A stretch of 64,000 bases of DNA, from assembly GCF_030272615.1 (NCBI RefSeq), contig NC_081415.1, positions 187,125,233 to 187,189,232 on the forward strand, written 5' to 3'. Positions 19,209-28,864 of this stretch are shown here, piece by piece; position 1 is the stretch's first letter, and the number at the start of each line of letters is the position of its first letter. The DNA comes from Cryptomeria japonica. Taxonomy: Eukaryota > Streptophyta > Pinopsida > Cupressales > Cupressaceae. The position numbers and the translations under genes were made by a program. The notes beneath the pieces are model-generated. The model did not search any database. It had not been told where the DNA came from and was given only the letters and a program-made list of their open reading frames with translations.

Positions 19209-21912
19209 TCAAATACCGCTCTGGCCAGATGTTGTACCCGCCCCACCCCTACCTACTCCACCACTGGTACCGGCACCACCTGATCCATCTCTCCGTGGAG
19301 GCCTCATCGAACCCCCACTCCCTCCTGCATCCCCTGATCTCTCCTGCCGTAGAGGACCCATCACTCCCCCACTGCTCTGCATCCTCTGTGATCGCTCGGA
19401 TCTGGCCTGCCGCATCTGTGAGTAACTGAGCGCTCGCTGGCTGATCGGTACCACTTGCTCATATAACCCCCGCCAGTACTCTATCTCCGCCTGAGCTCGT
19501 CGTATCTCTCTCATAATCTCCCCTGACGGCCCCTGCGCACCAGTCCGGACTCTCTCCTGCAGCTCCGCTAACCTCTCCACCGCAGTATCTCTCTCCCGCA
19601 GCACCACTGTCAGCTCTGACTCACGTGAAAATAGCTGCACATCTCTAGCTGCTACCTCCGCCTCTAATCTCTCTACCCGGGTCTGCAAATAACCTATCAT
19701 GTGCTCCTGCAGATCCCCAGTAGCTCCCTCCCCCATGTCCATGGCTGCCGCACCTGTATCACCTCCTCCACTCGGTCCCTCCCCTGCACCACCCTCCCCT
19801 GCACCTATAGCCATCGGGATCTCTCTCTCCATCCCCCTCCCACTCAGCTGCACTCCTCCCTGCATCAAAGGTCCCTGTGATATCTGAAGAGGTAGTCCAC
19901 CTCTCCCTCTCCGCTGCCTCGGCATCCCCAATCCTCCTCCTCCTCCTCCATCTCCTCCACCTCCTCCTCCTCCTCCTCCTCCTCCTCCTCCTCGACCTCC
20001 TGCTCTCCGTCCTTGTCCCCGTCCCCTCTCATCCTCAAACGCTGGGATCGGCTCAGCTGGGTCTGATATCCGTTGGATCGGGTGCACCGCCCGATACTGG
20101 GTATACTCTGCTGTAACCCCTGCATCAACGACCCTCGGTCGTAGATCCCATGGCCTCGCCTGCAGTGTCCGGAACTCTGCCAATGCCTGATCATACGGTA
20201 ACACTGGACCCCATGCATACCGCTCTCGGATCACTCGTGCATACTCCCCTGATCCACTCGGCAGTCCCTGCTGCCGTCCAAACTGCCTCATCACCCGTCT
20301 TGGCACCTGTCTCTCTACGTGATAAGAGGTCCTCCCAATGAGGAATCGGGTCATAAAGCAATACGGCAGTGCCTCTGCATCATCCTCCCATGGCTCACAC
20401 TCCAAGTATGGCCGCCAGATCACTGCATCCAAATCATCCAATGCCCGCCGCCACCACTCTACCTTCCCCAAGTGGGGCTGGCTCATCATACCACTATACA
20501 TAAACATATAGGGCTGGTCCACGGCTCGGAATCTCAGACTCACTAGTCGAGTCACTGGTAAGTGCTCCCATGCCCACACATGCAGTAGCGTCATGCCCAC
20601 TGCAAGAGACCCCCGCCCTCTGTACACTACCTCGTGTAACTCCTGATACATATGCGCTAGCATGCACGGCCCCCAGGCATATCGGGTCCCCTCAGTCACC
20701 ATCATCTCTATCACCTGTCCCCACCCGACCGCCAATCCATGTGACCGCCTTTCTGGACATAGAAGTCCTCCCACGATCCCTGACAATACTGCTGGAAGGG
20801 GCTCATATAGTGCCGCTATATCCTCCCATGCTATCGAGCCATCATCAATATATACGTCCTCATCAAATATCCTCTGGCAAGACACCGTCCCCCAAGATCG
20901 ATCATATGTCACCAGCTGCCCCTGAATCGGAATCCGAAGGATACGCCACACGTCCTCTAAAGTCACCGTCATCTCGCCCTGGGCCAGATGGAATGTGCAC
21001 GTCTCACTGTGCCATCGCTCTGCCAATGCTGTAATCAGGTCGTGATTCATCCGAATCACGGGCATATGCATCACCTCATAAAGCCCAGTAGCCGCAATAC
21101 AATCTATCTCGATCTGAGTCAAACGATCTCGCAACCCCTGTGTCGCGGGGTGGCGCTCGCGTAACTGCAACACGCGTAGATCCTTCTGCACATAAACATT
21201 CATCAAACCACCATCAGTTGTTTTGTTATCAAACTTTCTTAAGTTTAAACCTAGACTATCATCAGATACTTTGATCAAGTATCTTCGAGTCTCAACAGGT
21301 AAGCAATCATGGCCGCCTAGACTTCAACAAGCATTTCTCCTAACAAATGACCTAAATCTCATCGGGCTGCTATGGTTCAAAACAACTCCCACTTCACCTC
21401 ACCATCCATCAATCGTTAGGCATCCGGAGTTTTATTTTGTCCGAAACTAGGGCATCTTGTATCCTAAAGCAAAAGCGCTATTTAACCTACAAAAGCGCTC
21501 ATTCTGAACAATAGCGCTACAACAATGTCAATAGCGCTCAAACAGCCCTACAATAGCGCTACAAAAACAATAGCGCTAAAACCACTCTACAATAGCGCTA
21601 TTAAAATACAATAGCGCTCAATTAACTATTCCGTAGCGCTAATTTATCAAAAGCGCTCAAACTTGCCTACAAAAGCGCTACAACTAGCCTACAAAAGTGC
21701 TATTGCGGCACAATAGCGCTAATTAATGGAGCAACAGCGCTAAAAACCTAGTTCCAGCGCTCTTGCTCCGACTTGCCTTGGACTTAGCTAAAAACATACC
21801 AAAAATGCATAAAAAGTGAGTTTTCGAATTTGCGTACCACTGGTCCATAGTCGGCTGGGCGCTGGTACCGGCGGACTCGCTCAAATCGGTGCTCGGTGAT
21901 CGGAAACGGCAT
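19209..21912 (-). CDS. Antisense plant mobile domain (PMD) protein, two predicted exons
   Basis: The main exon is open from 21278 to the stop at 19209. A likely first exon is 21912-21838 (ATG, MPFPITEHRFERVRRYQ...), ending at a GT donor (CCAGTG|GTACGC). The acceptor TTTATGTGCAG|AAGG puts exon 2 at 21185-19209; both junctions are phase 0, giving about 684 residues. The same ATG, donor and acceptor exist in the second copy (58788, 58863, 59534). Residues about 30-390 match the plant mobile domain of the MAIN/MAIL1 group: LITALAERWHSETCTFHLAQGE, VTLEDVWRILRIPI, YAWGPCMLAHMY and WAWEHLP. Then comes an Arg/Gly tract (GRGG, poly-Gly), then a coiled coil (VERLEAEVAARDVQL...). MAIN/MAIL1 act in the nucleus in silencing and genome stability; what this copy does is unknown. 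It lies opposite to gag-pol and has its own TATA box. It is the only intact long gene of the element. Confidence 0.8.
21186..21837 (-). other. Predicted intron of the antisense PMD gene
   Basis: 652 bases between the GT donor at 21837 and the AG acceptor at 21186 (minus strand). It is stop-rich in all frames in its middle and holds the 20-bp-phased AGCGCT array. The ORF downstream of an alternative in-intron ATG (21278) reads 31 extra residues through the acceptor, so an unspliced transcript could also make a protein. Confidence 0.6.
21474..21761. repeat. Phased array of AGCGCT palindromes
   Basis: Exact AGCGCT starts at 21474, 21494, 21513, 21533, 21555, 21572, 21594, 21613, 21635, 21652, 21674, 21715, 21736 and 21756, with one variant (AGTGCT) at 21695. 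Steps are 17-22 bases with a mean of 20.1. The bases between are A/T-rich and variable. Chance expectation for one hexamer is once per about 4 kb. Confidence 0.95.
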
Positions 21913-22008
21913 CGTAGCTCCTCGTTGCTCCTCTAAATGTCACTGTCAAAGCTCTAGTTTTCAACTGGTCGCGGTCACAAATGATCCTATTTTCACCCCT
22001 TTCACCCC

Positions 22009-22015
22009 ATTTATA
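22009..22015 (-). promoter_or_regulatory. TATA box for the antisense PMD gene
   Basis: The minus strand reads GGGGTATAAATGGGG, about 100 bases before the predicted ATG at 21912. The same box is kept at 58685 in the second copy. It sits inside the element, between the 3' LTR and the gene, so transcription is expected to run against gag-pol. Confidence 0.65.
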
Positions 22016-22311
22016 CCCCCCGCCGTCACCGTAACTTCGCCCTGCTCATCGCCGTGGTCCCCGTGAACTTCCCGATCCCCCCATTTCTCCATGTTTCCCC
22101 CGATTTCTTATATTTTTCACCAGTATACCTAACTTCTTCTCTCCTATCACCCTGCCAATTTTCATTCTTTTTCGAGAGATCGCCCGATTTTTCGAAATTT
22201 TTCGGCCCATCTCTCGAGGGGGCATACCACCCATTAAATTTACATTTTATGGGGCATTTCTTCACACCAATTTTTCTTTCTTTGAAACGATGCGATAAAC
22301 TGCACCGTCTC
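22016..22311. other. Region between antisense promoter and polypurine tract
   Basis: About 300 bases, C/T-rich on the + strand, well conserved with 58392-58684 of the second copy. ORFs on both strands are open here in both copies but have no motif I recognise. It may hold the upstream control region of the antisense gene. Confidence 0.4.
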
Positions 22312-22324
22312 AAAGAGGGGCAAA
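22312..22324 (+). other. Polypurine tract
   Basis: AAAGAGGGGCAAA directly before the TG of the 3' LTR: the plus-strand primer for reverse transcription. Conserved in the second copy at 58376-58388 (minus strand). Confidence 0.85.
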
Positions 22325-23736
22325 TGTAGTCACACAAATCTGTCCACTTTAATTAAATGAATATTTCGTATTTATTTGATTAAAAATCCACTAGCCATCA
22401 ATTAATTAAATAAATATTTAATTAATTCATCCCCAAACATTCTTCTATTAATTAAATAAATTACTCAATTTATTTTAATTAATTCATTAAAATCCAATTC
22501 CAATCAATTAAATAAATAAAATCTATTTATTTAATTAAATCCCCTTTTCCTCTTTTAAATAAATTAAATAAAACATTTATTTAAAATCATTACCCCCACC
22601 CCACTTGCATTTTCTTACAAATGCAACTTGCACACATTTGAAATAAATGATTTTTTATTTTAAATAAAATCCTATTTTCCCTCACCCACCAAATCCACTT
22701 GCAAAAATCTAATCCCCTTCTAGATTCTTCTAACCCCTTCCTAATTAGCCTAATCCATCCCCTAAATATTGTCACATTCATAAGCAAAATGGAGTCACTT
22801 TTCAAATGGCCCAAAGTCTTGGATAACCATTGAAGGTTTTCAACCTTCAACCACCTTCAACCCCAAAGTCTTTGAAAACCATTAAAGGCTTCCAACTTTC
22901 AACCACTTAATCCACAAAGTCTCCAATAACCATTAATGGTTAACCCAAACCCTCCCACATGGTTAAAACATTTGTTTTGACTCAACCTCTATCCAACCCA
23001 AGGGTCTCATCAAGCATTTAATGCTTTGACCATGATTATCTCTTAATCATTTGCACAAAGGTTTATCCTTGGATTAACTCCTAATCCAGTGGGTGATCCT
23101 AATTTAGGCTTGACTCTTAGCCTTTAGATAACCATGAGGTCTTCTCAGGCCTTTAATGCCTCCAACCTCTTCTCTCAACCCAATCCTGTGTTGACACTTG
23201 TCACTATTTTATTGGTGCCAATTGTGCACATGGATCCCCAACTTTCAAAGCTTGACCCTTGATTAAACCTTTCAATCCTAGCCATCCATTGCTCCATTTT
23301 TCCTATAAATAGAGCCCCTTCCTTCATAATCCAGATCCTGAAAACTTGAGAGCATTTAGCAATAGCATAACTAAATATTGTCTTTTTGGTTAAAACACAT
23401 CATTTTAGCATAAAAATAGCTTTTCATTTCATGTTTAGAGCTATTCTATAAATCTCAATCCTCCATAAGCATCCATAGTGCAAAAAGCTGCTGAGAGCTA
23501 CACTATTTTGGAACTTGGAGAGGAGAGGAACAAGGGAGAAGGAGCTAATCTCATGCTAAGAGACAGTTGGAGATGTCTCATTGTTTTACTTCTTTAGTTA
23601 GATTCATTAGCATGTGTTTTTAGTATCTCTCTTGGAATGCCTTCATGTTTTAGTTTTTGATTGACTAACTCTAACATCTTGTGTGTTTTATGTTCTTTGA
23701 TCTTAAACTAACATTGTGTCATTTAGGAGGGCATCA
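22325..23736 (+). repeat. 3' LTR, 1412 bp
   Basis: Same ends as the 5' LTR (TGTAGTCACAC ... GGGCATCA), TATA box at 23304. It lacks 27 bp that the 5' LTR has near 7138-7167, otherwise four substitutions. Followed directly by AACAC. Confidence 0.95.
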
Positions 23737-23741
23737 AACAC
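23737..23741. other. Target site duplication, right copy (AACAC)
   Basis: Matches 6111-6115 exactly. Confidence 0.95.
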
Positions 23742-24000
23742 CTTATTTAAATGAAACCCCCATAAATTTAAAATCACGTTATAATCATATACTTAATTTG
23801 GCCCTCTTTGGCCCTACAAGAATCTTAGTGTTGACACCCCTTTATTTTTTTATTGTTTTTTTTTATTTTAACTAATTCACTTAATATTAAAATCCTTCTA
23901 TAACGTTCCTTCTTCTTATGCCCAATATTAACAAAAGTGTTCAAAACTTATCTTCACATCTAACAATTTTAATACGAATTAAATACCAATTTAATCCTAC

Positions 24001-24054
24001 TATATATATATATATATATAAATATAAATATAAATATACAATTATATATATATT

Positions 24055-24085
<31 letters not shown>

Positions 24086-24086
24086 G

Positions 24087-24130
<44 letters not shown>
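24001..24130. repeat. (TA)n microsatellite, interrupted
   Basis: TA repeats broken by AAATATAAATA and TATTTA words. The ORF reading Tyr-Ile repeats through it is a by-product. Confidence 0.9.
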
Positions 24131-24132
<2 letters not shown>

Positions 24133-24283
24133 CATATTTATCTATATATGCACTTATGACTTTATAAAAATGAGTTTATAATTTTATTCCAAGAAGGAGA
24201 GGGATAAAATAAGTCCCCATTTTTTTTAAAAACGTGCTTCCCTCCATACCCATTTTATTTTAAAAAAACCAAATGGGTGTTTG

Positions 24284-24308
24284 CCCTAACCCGAACTAGG
24301 GTTAGGGT
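24284..24308. repeat. Short interstitial telomere-like words
   Basis: CCCTAACCCGAACTAGGGTTAGGG, an inverted pair of plant-telomere-like words. Two partial units on each strand are too few to claim a telomeric origin. Confidence 0.4.
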
Positions 24309-24344
24309 GAAATATGATAACATCTTTTATTTTTTTTCCTCTTT

Positions 24345-24700
24345 TTGCTGTGTGTGTCGCGCACAGGGTGTGTGGGGAAGGGTCGGCGGCCGAGCAAACA
24401 GCACGCAGGGCGGACCGAGCCAAACCCTCACCCCCATTTTCTTTTGGGCGCGTTAGATTTAGTTATCGCAGTGGAGGAGGGGACGAACGGTGAAAGTCCG
24501 CACTTCCCCGCAGCGTTTTGCTTTATTTTTTTTTTGTTTGCTTGAACCCCGGAGCGTGGAGAGGCGAGGACGTAGCGGGGGGGATAGGGCCGGTAGCGCG
24601 GCACCGCCGGCTGCAGACGGCGCCGCCCGCAGTCTGCGGATGCCGCAGGCTGCGGCCGCCGTCGCCCAAGGGCGCGGCCCCCCCCCGCGTGAACACATGC
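24345..24700. other. GC-rich island in AT-rich surroundings
   Basis: About 350 bases of strongly GC- and CpG-rich sequence (GGCGCCGCCCGCAGTCTGCG and similar), with an inverted GCAGACGGCGCC / GGATGCCGCAGGC pattern around 24600-24650. It is flanked by (TA)n tracts. ORFs here are compositional. It could be a promoter or leader of the LTR-like unit that starts at 5789; nothing proves it. Confidence 0.5.
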
Positions 24701-24820
24701 ACAGTTTTTTTTTTTGTGGTTTAAACGTTTTTTCCTTGCGGGGTGCAAAAAAAATTCATGCGGTAAAACCTGCAGTAACATGTGATCCTTCTTTCATTTG
24801 TTTGACGTTTATTTTATTTT

Positions 24821-24825
<5 letters not shown>

Positions 24826-24905
<80 letters not shown>
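24826..24905. repeat. (TA)n microsatellite, about 40 units
   Basis: Almost pure TA repeats, probably length-variable. Confidence 0.95.
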
Positions 24906-24912
<7 letters not shown>

Positions 24913-25960
24913 ATTTATACATATAAATATATGTTGGCATATATATATTTTGGAAAACAAATACATATTACATTTAGTTTCATATTTTGGGAGCTGACAG
25001 ATTTCTTGTATATATATATTAAATCAGATTGTCAGATTTCTTCTTTCTTTAGTATTCTGAAGTAATTATCAAATCTGTAAATGTAACATCTTTGTTTTGT
25101 TTTTTTTTGAAACAGATATATTTTTTTTGCTTTAAAACAGCATACCAAGATATATTTTTTTTGCTTTAAAACAGCATACCAGAAAATAGTTAATGAGATA
25201 AATGTATTAAATGAGTATATGTATTGCTGTTTGCTCTTTACTATTATTTTTATTTTTATTTTCTTTTTAACTATAACTCATATAGACTCTTTATGGGTAT
25301 ATTTTTTTTATGATTAACAACAAATTACCTTTAAGGGATTTCCTACATACTTTATCTTTCCTTGTCACAAAATACTGAACTAAATGCTAAATATTCTTTT
25401 GTTTTCTTGCAAAGAAAAGACTAATATAACAAATTTCATTTCTGCAATGAACAAAAAAATAAAAGACTGTTTTTACTTAAATTTACAGCAGCCTAACATT
25501 GTAAAGAACATGTAGCATTTAAATCCATTTTCTTGCAGAAATCATAATAAATGTAATGGCTTCTCTTTCTTTTGTAAAACATAAAAATTTTCATACAATC
25601 AAATGTATTACTTCTTTCATTTGCAACTATCTAAAATAGGGAAAACATCATGTATTTCATTAGCAAGGTAGATACAAAATTATTATGGATACCAAATAAC
25701 ATGAATACAAATGGGATGAAATCCCAACAATGTTTCTTCTCTACATAGTAACTTAAAAATAATACAACTCCTTTTTTTTGAAGAGAACACTACAAATGTT
25801 CACTTTGCATCTTTTACACCAACTATTACATTAAATCTATCCTTCTCTTCTTTTTTTTTTTTTTTGAAAAGACAAAATCTTTTTGCAACACAAAAACAGC
25901 AACATAATCCTTTAACTCTTCTTTTCCCATTCTCATGCAACCTGCAATAAAACATTTTTT
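24906..25960. other. AT-rich stretch, no gene seen
   Basis: Contains a 38-40 base direct repeat near 25115-25180 (TTTTTTTTGCTTTAAAACAG twice) and poly-T runs. No coding evidence. Confidence 0.5.
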
Positions 25961-27966
25961 TGACCATGGGAAGCTCACCTCCCAGCCTAGGCTTACTAGA
26001 AGCCACCCCCGAGCTTGGAGAACCAAGCACTAGACGGGCTACAAACATGCAAACCCCACAACAAACATAGGAACACATTTACATTCAAATTTCCCTTCCC
26101 AAGCTACACATTCACCACTTTCATGGTGACTCTTCCATGGGTGGAAGTGGACCAAGTACCAATGGGGAGAATGCATGCCAAAACAATACAACATAAGCCA
26201 CCTCATAGCAATACAAATGCAACCAAAAATACTTCCACAATCCTTATGCCCCCCAAAAGGCTCATGGCCATATTTACTCCCCTTATGACCCCCAAATGCA
26301 TACACAAGGCTATGCATCAAGGGTCACCAAGGACACCCTTGAGAACACTCTCCATGAGGAGAGCCTCTCACCCATGGCTGTCATACTCCTTCCACCCCAA
26401 GATCTTCCTACCCTCCCAAGGGTAGGAGATTTTGGACACTCCCAAAAAACAACAAGAAACACAAACAAACACATAGAAAAGAAAACTACACATTTTAACT
26501 TCAACAAAAACTTCATAAAACACATTCTTACAAGCAACTCTTTTCTTTTACAAAACAACATAACTAACACTTACAACATAACAAGAGAAGGTAAGAAGTA
26601 ACCAACCTTATTCTACCAATAGGTTTGCTAAAATTAGTTGGGGATGAGCTGCCCAATTCCACACTAACTTTCTCCAAATTCCACCAAAATGTGCTAAGCT
26701 CCTACTAACTTTTTCAAAACAAGCATAATCTCCAAGAAATGAGAGTGGGTGATTACTCACTAAGTTTCCAAATTCTTGCCTAAGAAGGCCTCTCACACAC
26801 TTCCCAACCCCTTGGGTAAGGTGTGAGTTCCCATTGGTTGCCCTTCCCAAACTCTTACACATTACCAAAATTGGAAAGGGAAAAGGTGGAAGAAGATGGG
26901 GAAGAGAGTTTAACTCCTAAAGGGAAGGTTCTCTACCCTAGGAAGAACTTTCTAAGTTGAATTTTCGTTCATCTTGAAAACACCACTTTTTGAAGTGACT
27001 AAATAGTCACATGGGAGAAGCCACATGTTCCAAAACACCCCTAACCCATAGGTATACCCTTTGGACCTTTGGAAAAGCCTTAAAACTTACCCTAGGAGTC
27101 CATTAAACCCTTTGGAAACCCCACTGAAGTTTACCTACGGGTCAAGCTTGAGTTGACCACTCCCAAGACTCCCTACCCAAGACAAATTTGGGACCACACT
27201 CATGTTTTTGAATGGCTTTGGTAGAAACAAAACTCCCTCCAAGAGACAAGTCAAAATCAATGACACTTACTCAGCACATGTGTCAAGTGACACAACAAAA
27301 ATACAATATAAAAATCACACATGGAATTTGTCTCTTGAAGGATTACACATTTACATATAAATTAAATTTTACACTCAAGCATTATACACATCACAAATAA
27401 AATACATTACAAGGGGGGGGGTGTTGTCTCTCCAAATAGAAAACTCCCGGCTTAACAAACGCACATTGGTCTAGGCTTGGTTCTCCATTAAATTCCATGG
27501 TCACATGGATAATTTTCCTGCGCACCTCAACCAACACATTAGTAATTCCAAATTATCACATTTATACATAATCAAATACATGGATTCCATTGCACATCAA
27601 ACACTCATACATTAGGCAACAATAATTCAATATCTCATCTATTTCAAATTCAATTTCACATAAGCAATTAACATAAATTCCCAAAATTGAACCACTCATA
27701 AATAAGCATCATTTTTCTATCATCAAAATAAAATCCTGCAAATTTCCAATAATGACATTCACCATCATAATGCAATTCTATTCTAGTAATATATCCAAAG
27801 TTTCATAATCATCATGCATGAAATAAAACATCAACATATGTCAGCGTGATCCAAATCATGGAATCATATAAGTTCTAAGTCCATAATGCATAAAATAAAG
27901 CATCCATAATAGTCTCAATATGCAAATAACTGAAAATGTCAAACTGAATCGGGGTAGGGCCTCACA
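25961..27966. repeat. Dispersed repeat with TG...CA ends, long copy
   Basis: Starts TGACCATGGG and ends GGGGTAGGGCCTCACA. It matches 47554-48563 in its first about 450 and last about 550 bases, with about 1 kb more in the middle (about 26430-27400). On the minus strand it would read TGTGAGGCCCTACCCC..., like an LTR start. No 5-bp duplication flanks it (TTTTT and AGTCA), so it may be a truncated element edge. Internal ORFs are not convincing. Confidence 0.6.
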
Positions 27967-28864
27967 AGTCAGAACTATATCATTTATTCATTTTAAATTT
28001 GATTTTTGCCTCCATTTGGTCCTGACGCTTTTGCCACATGGCGGGGTCTGATTGGCTGATGGGGTCTACTGGGTGCCACCTGGGATGACACCTCATCACT
28101 GCCACGTCATTTGCTTTGTCACTGCCACTTGGCAGCCATGTGTACACCACCTCAGTGCCACGTCATTGCCACTGGACTGCCACCTGTGCACCAACTATGT
28201 GCCACGTCACTGCCACCTCACCGAGACCCACCTATTGGACCGCTGACTATACCCACCACTTGTCTTTCGCAACTTCATATGGTGTAACTCGCGTGCATCT
28301 TCCTTTCATGAAATAGCGCGCACTGTTGATCCATCTCGAACTTGCTCACTCGTTAAGCCAGCCTTCCTCTACAAAATTTTGCCTATTTGCCTCGAGAAGC
28401 ATGCCTGCATGGGGTCCACTTGGTCGCCGCTCAGTCATCTCCTCCATCGCCTCGGGATGCATACTCACGCGTGGGCCCACCTTGGGTGCCATCAAGCACC
28501 ATCCGTCAAAAGCCTTTATGGCTTAGACATATTACTTGGGTAAGGCCTTGGTTATAAATATTAAAGTTTTCCCTTCCACCACTAATGTGGGATAATATCG
28601 TTTTGCCTAGTAATGCACTTTGAAGCAATTTCTGGGACTTTCATGGCTGCCAGTGCATTTTATTGGATATTTTAAGGAAGTTTTCAACACCACAGAGAGG
28701 GAGGACTGGCCTTCATTTGCTAATCTTCTGCACTCTTTAAACTCCAACGCCATACATGCCAATTGCATTTGGTTCTCAACGTTGCCTCTCCATAACTCCA
28801 CGCAGGGGAATACTATTACATTTGGCATTATTCCATGTTTCAATGGCCTTATAACCAATCACGT
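27967..28864 (+). promoter_or_regulatory. Promoter-like region before the right outer LTR copy
   Basis: Three copies of GCCACGTCA lie at about 28101-28109, 28158-28166 and 28201-28209, within further GCCAC words. ACGT-core sites of this kind bind plant bZIP factors. A TATA box, TTATAAATA, follows at 28552-28560. The region probably includes the U3 of the long LTR, whose start lies somewhere here but cannot be placed because the left copy is cut at the window edge. Confidence 0.5.

Larger units (their letters stand above)
6116..23736 (+). mobile_element. Complete Tat/Ogre-type Ty3/gypsy LTR retrotransposon, 17,621 bp
   Basis: The element has two near-identical LTRs (6116-7554 and 22325-23736), a polypurine tract, Gag, protease, G-patch, reverse transcriptase, RNase H, a second RNase H, integrase, and on the opposite strand near the 3' LTR a plant mobile domain gene. 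The second RNase H and the antisense ORF place it in the Tat lineage. The LTRs differ by four substitutions in 1412 aligned bases plus one 27-bp gap, so insertion was recent. Lesions: no primer site behind the 5' LTR, a 397-bp frameshifting duplication at 11208-12001, and an amber codon at 15506. It is nested in older LTR-like DNA and flanked by AACAC. Related copies are at 43343-47440 (diverged, + strand) and 55768-64000 (minus strand). Confidence 0.95.

Noticed and set aside
19699-20116. Leu/Pro-rich + strand ORFs opposite the PMD gene
   Set aside because: Shadows of the Gly-rich and GC-rich coding strand of the antisense gene.
23918-24181. ORF with Tyr-Ile-Tyr repeats
   Set aside because: It is a reading of the (TA)n microsatellite; no real protein signal.
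24284-24308. Interstitial telomere
   Set aside because: Only a few telomere-like words; no array.
24490-25065. 191-codon ORF across the GC island and TA repeat
   Set aside because: Composition-driven open frame joining a GC-rich island and a microsatellite; no motif.
26015-26601. ORFs in the dispersed repeat
   Set aside because: No counterpart in the short copy at 47554 and no motif.
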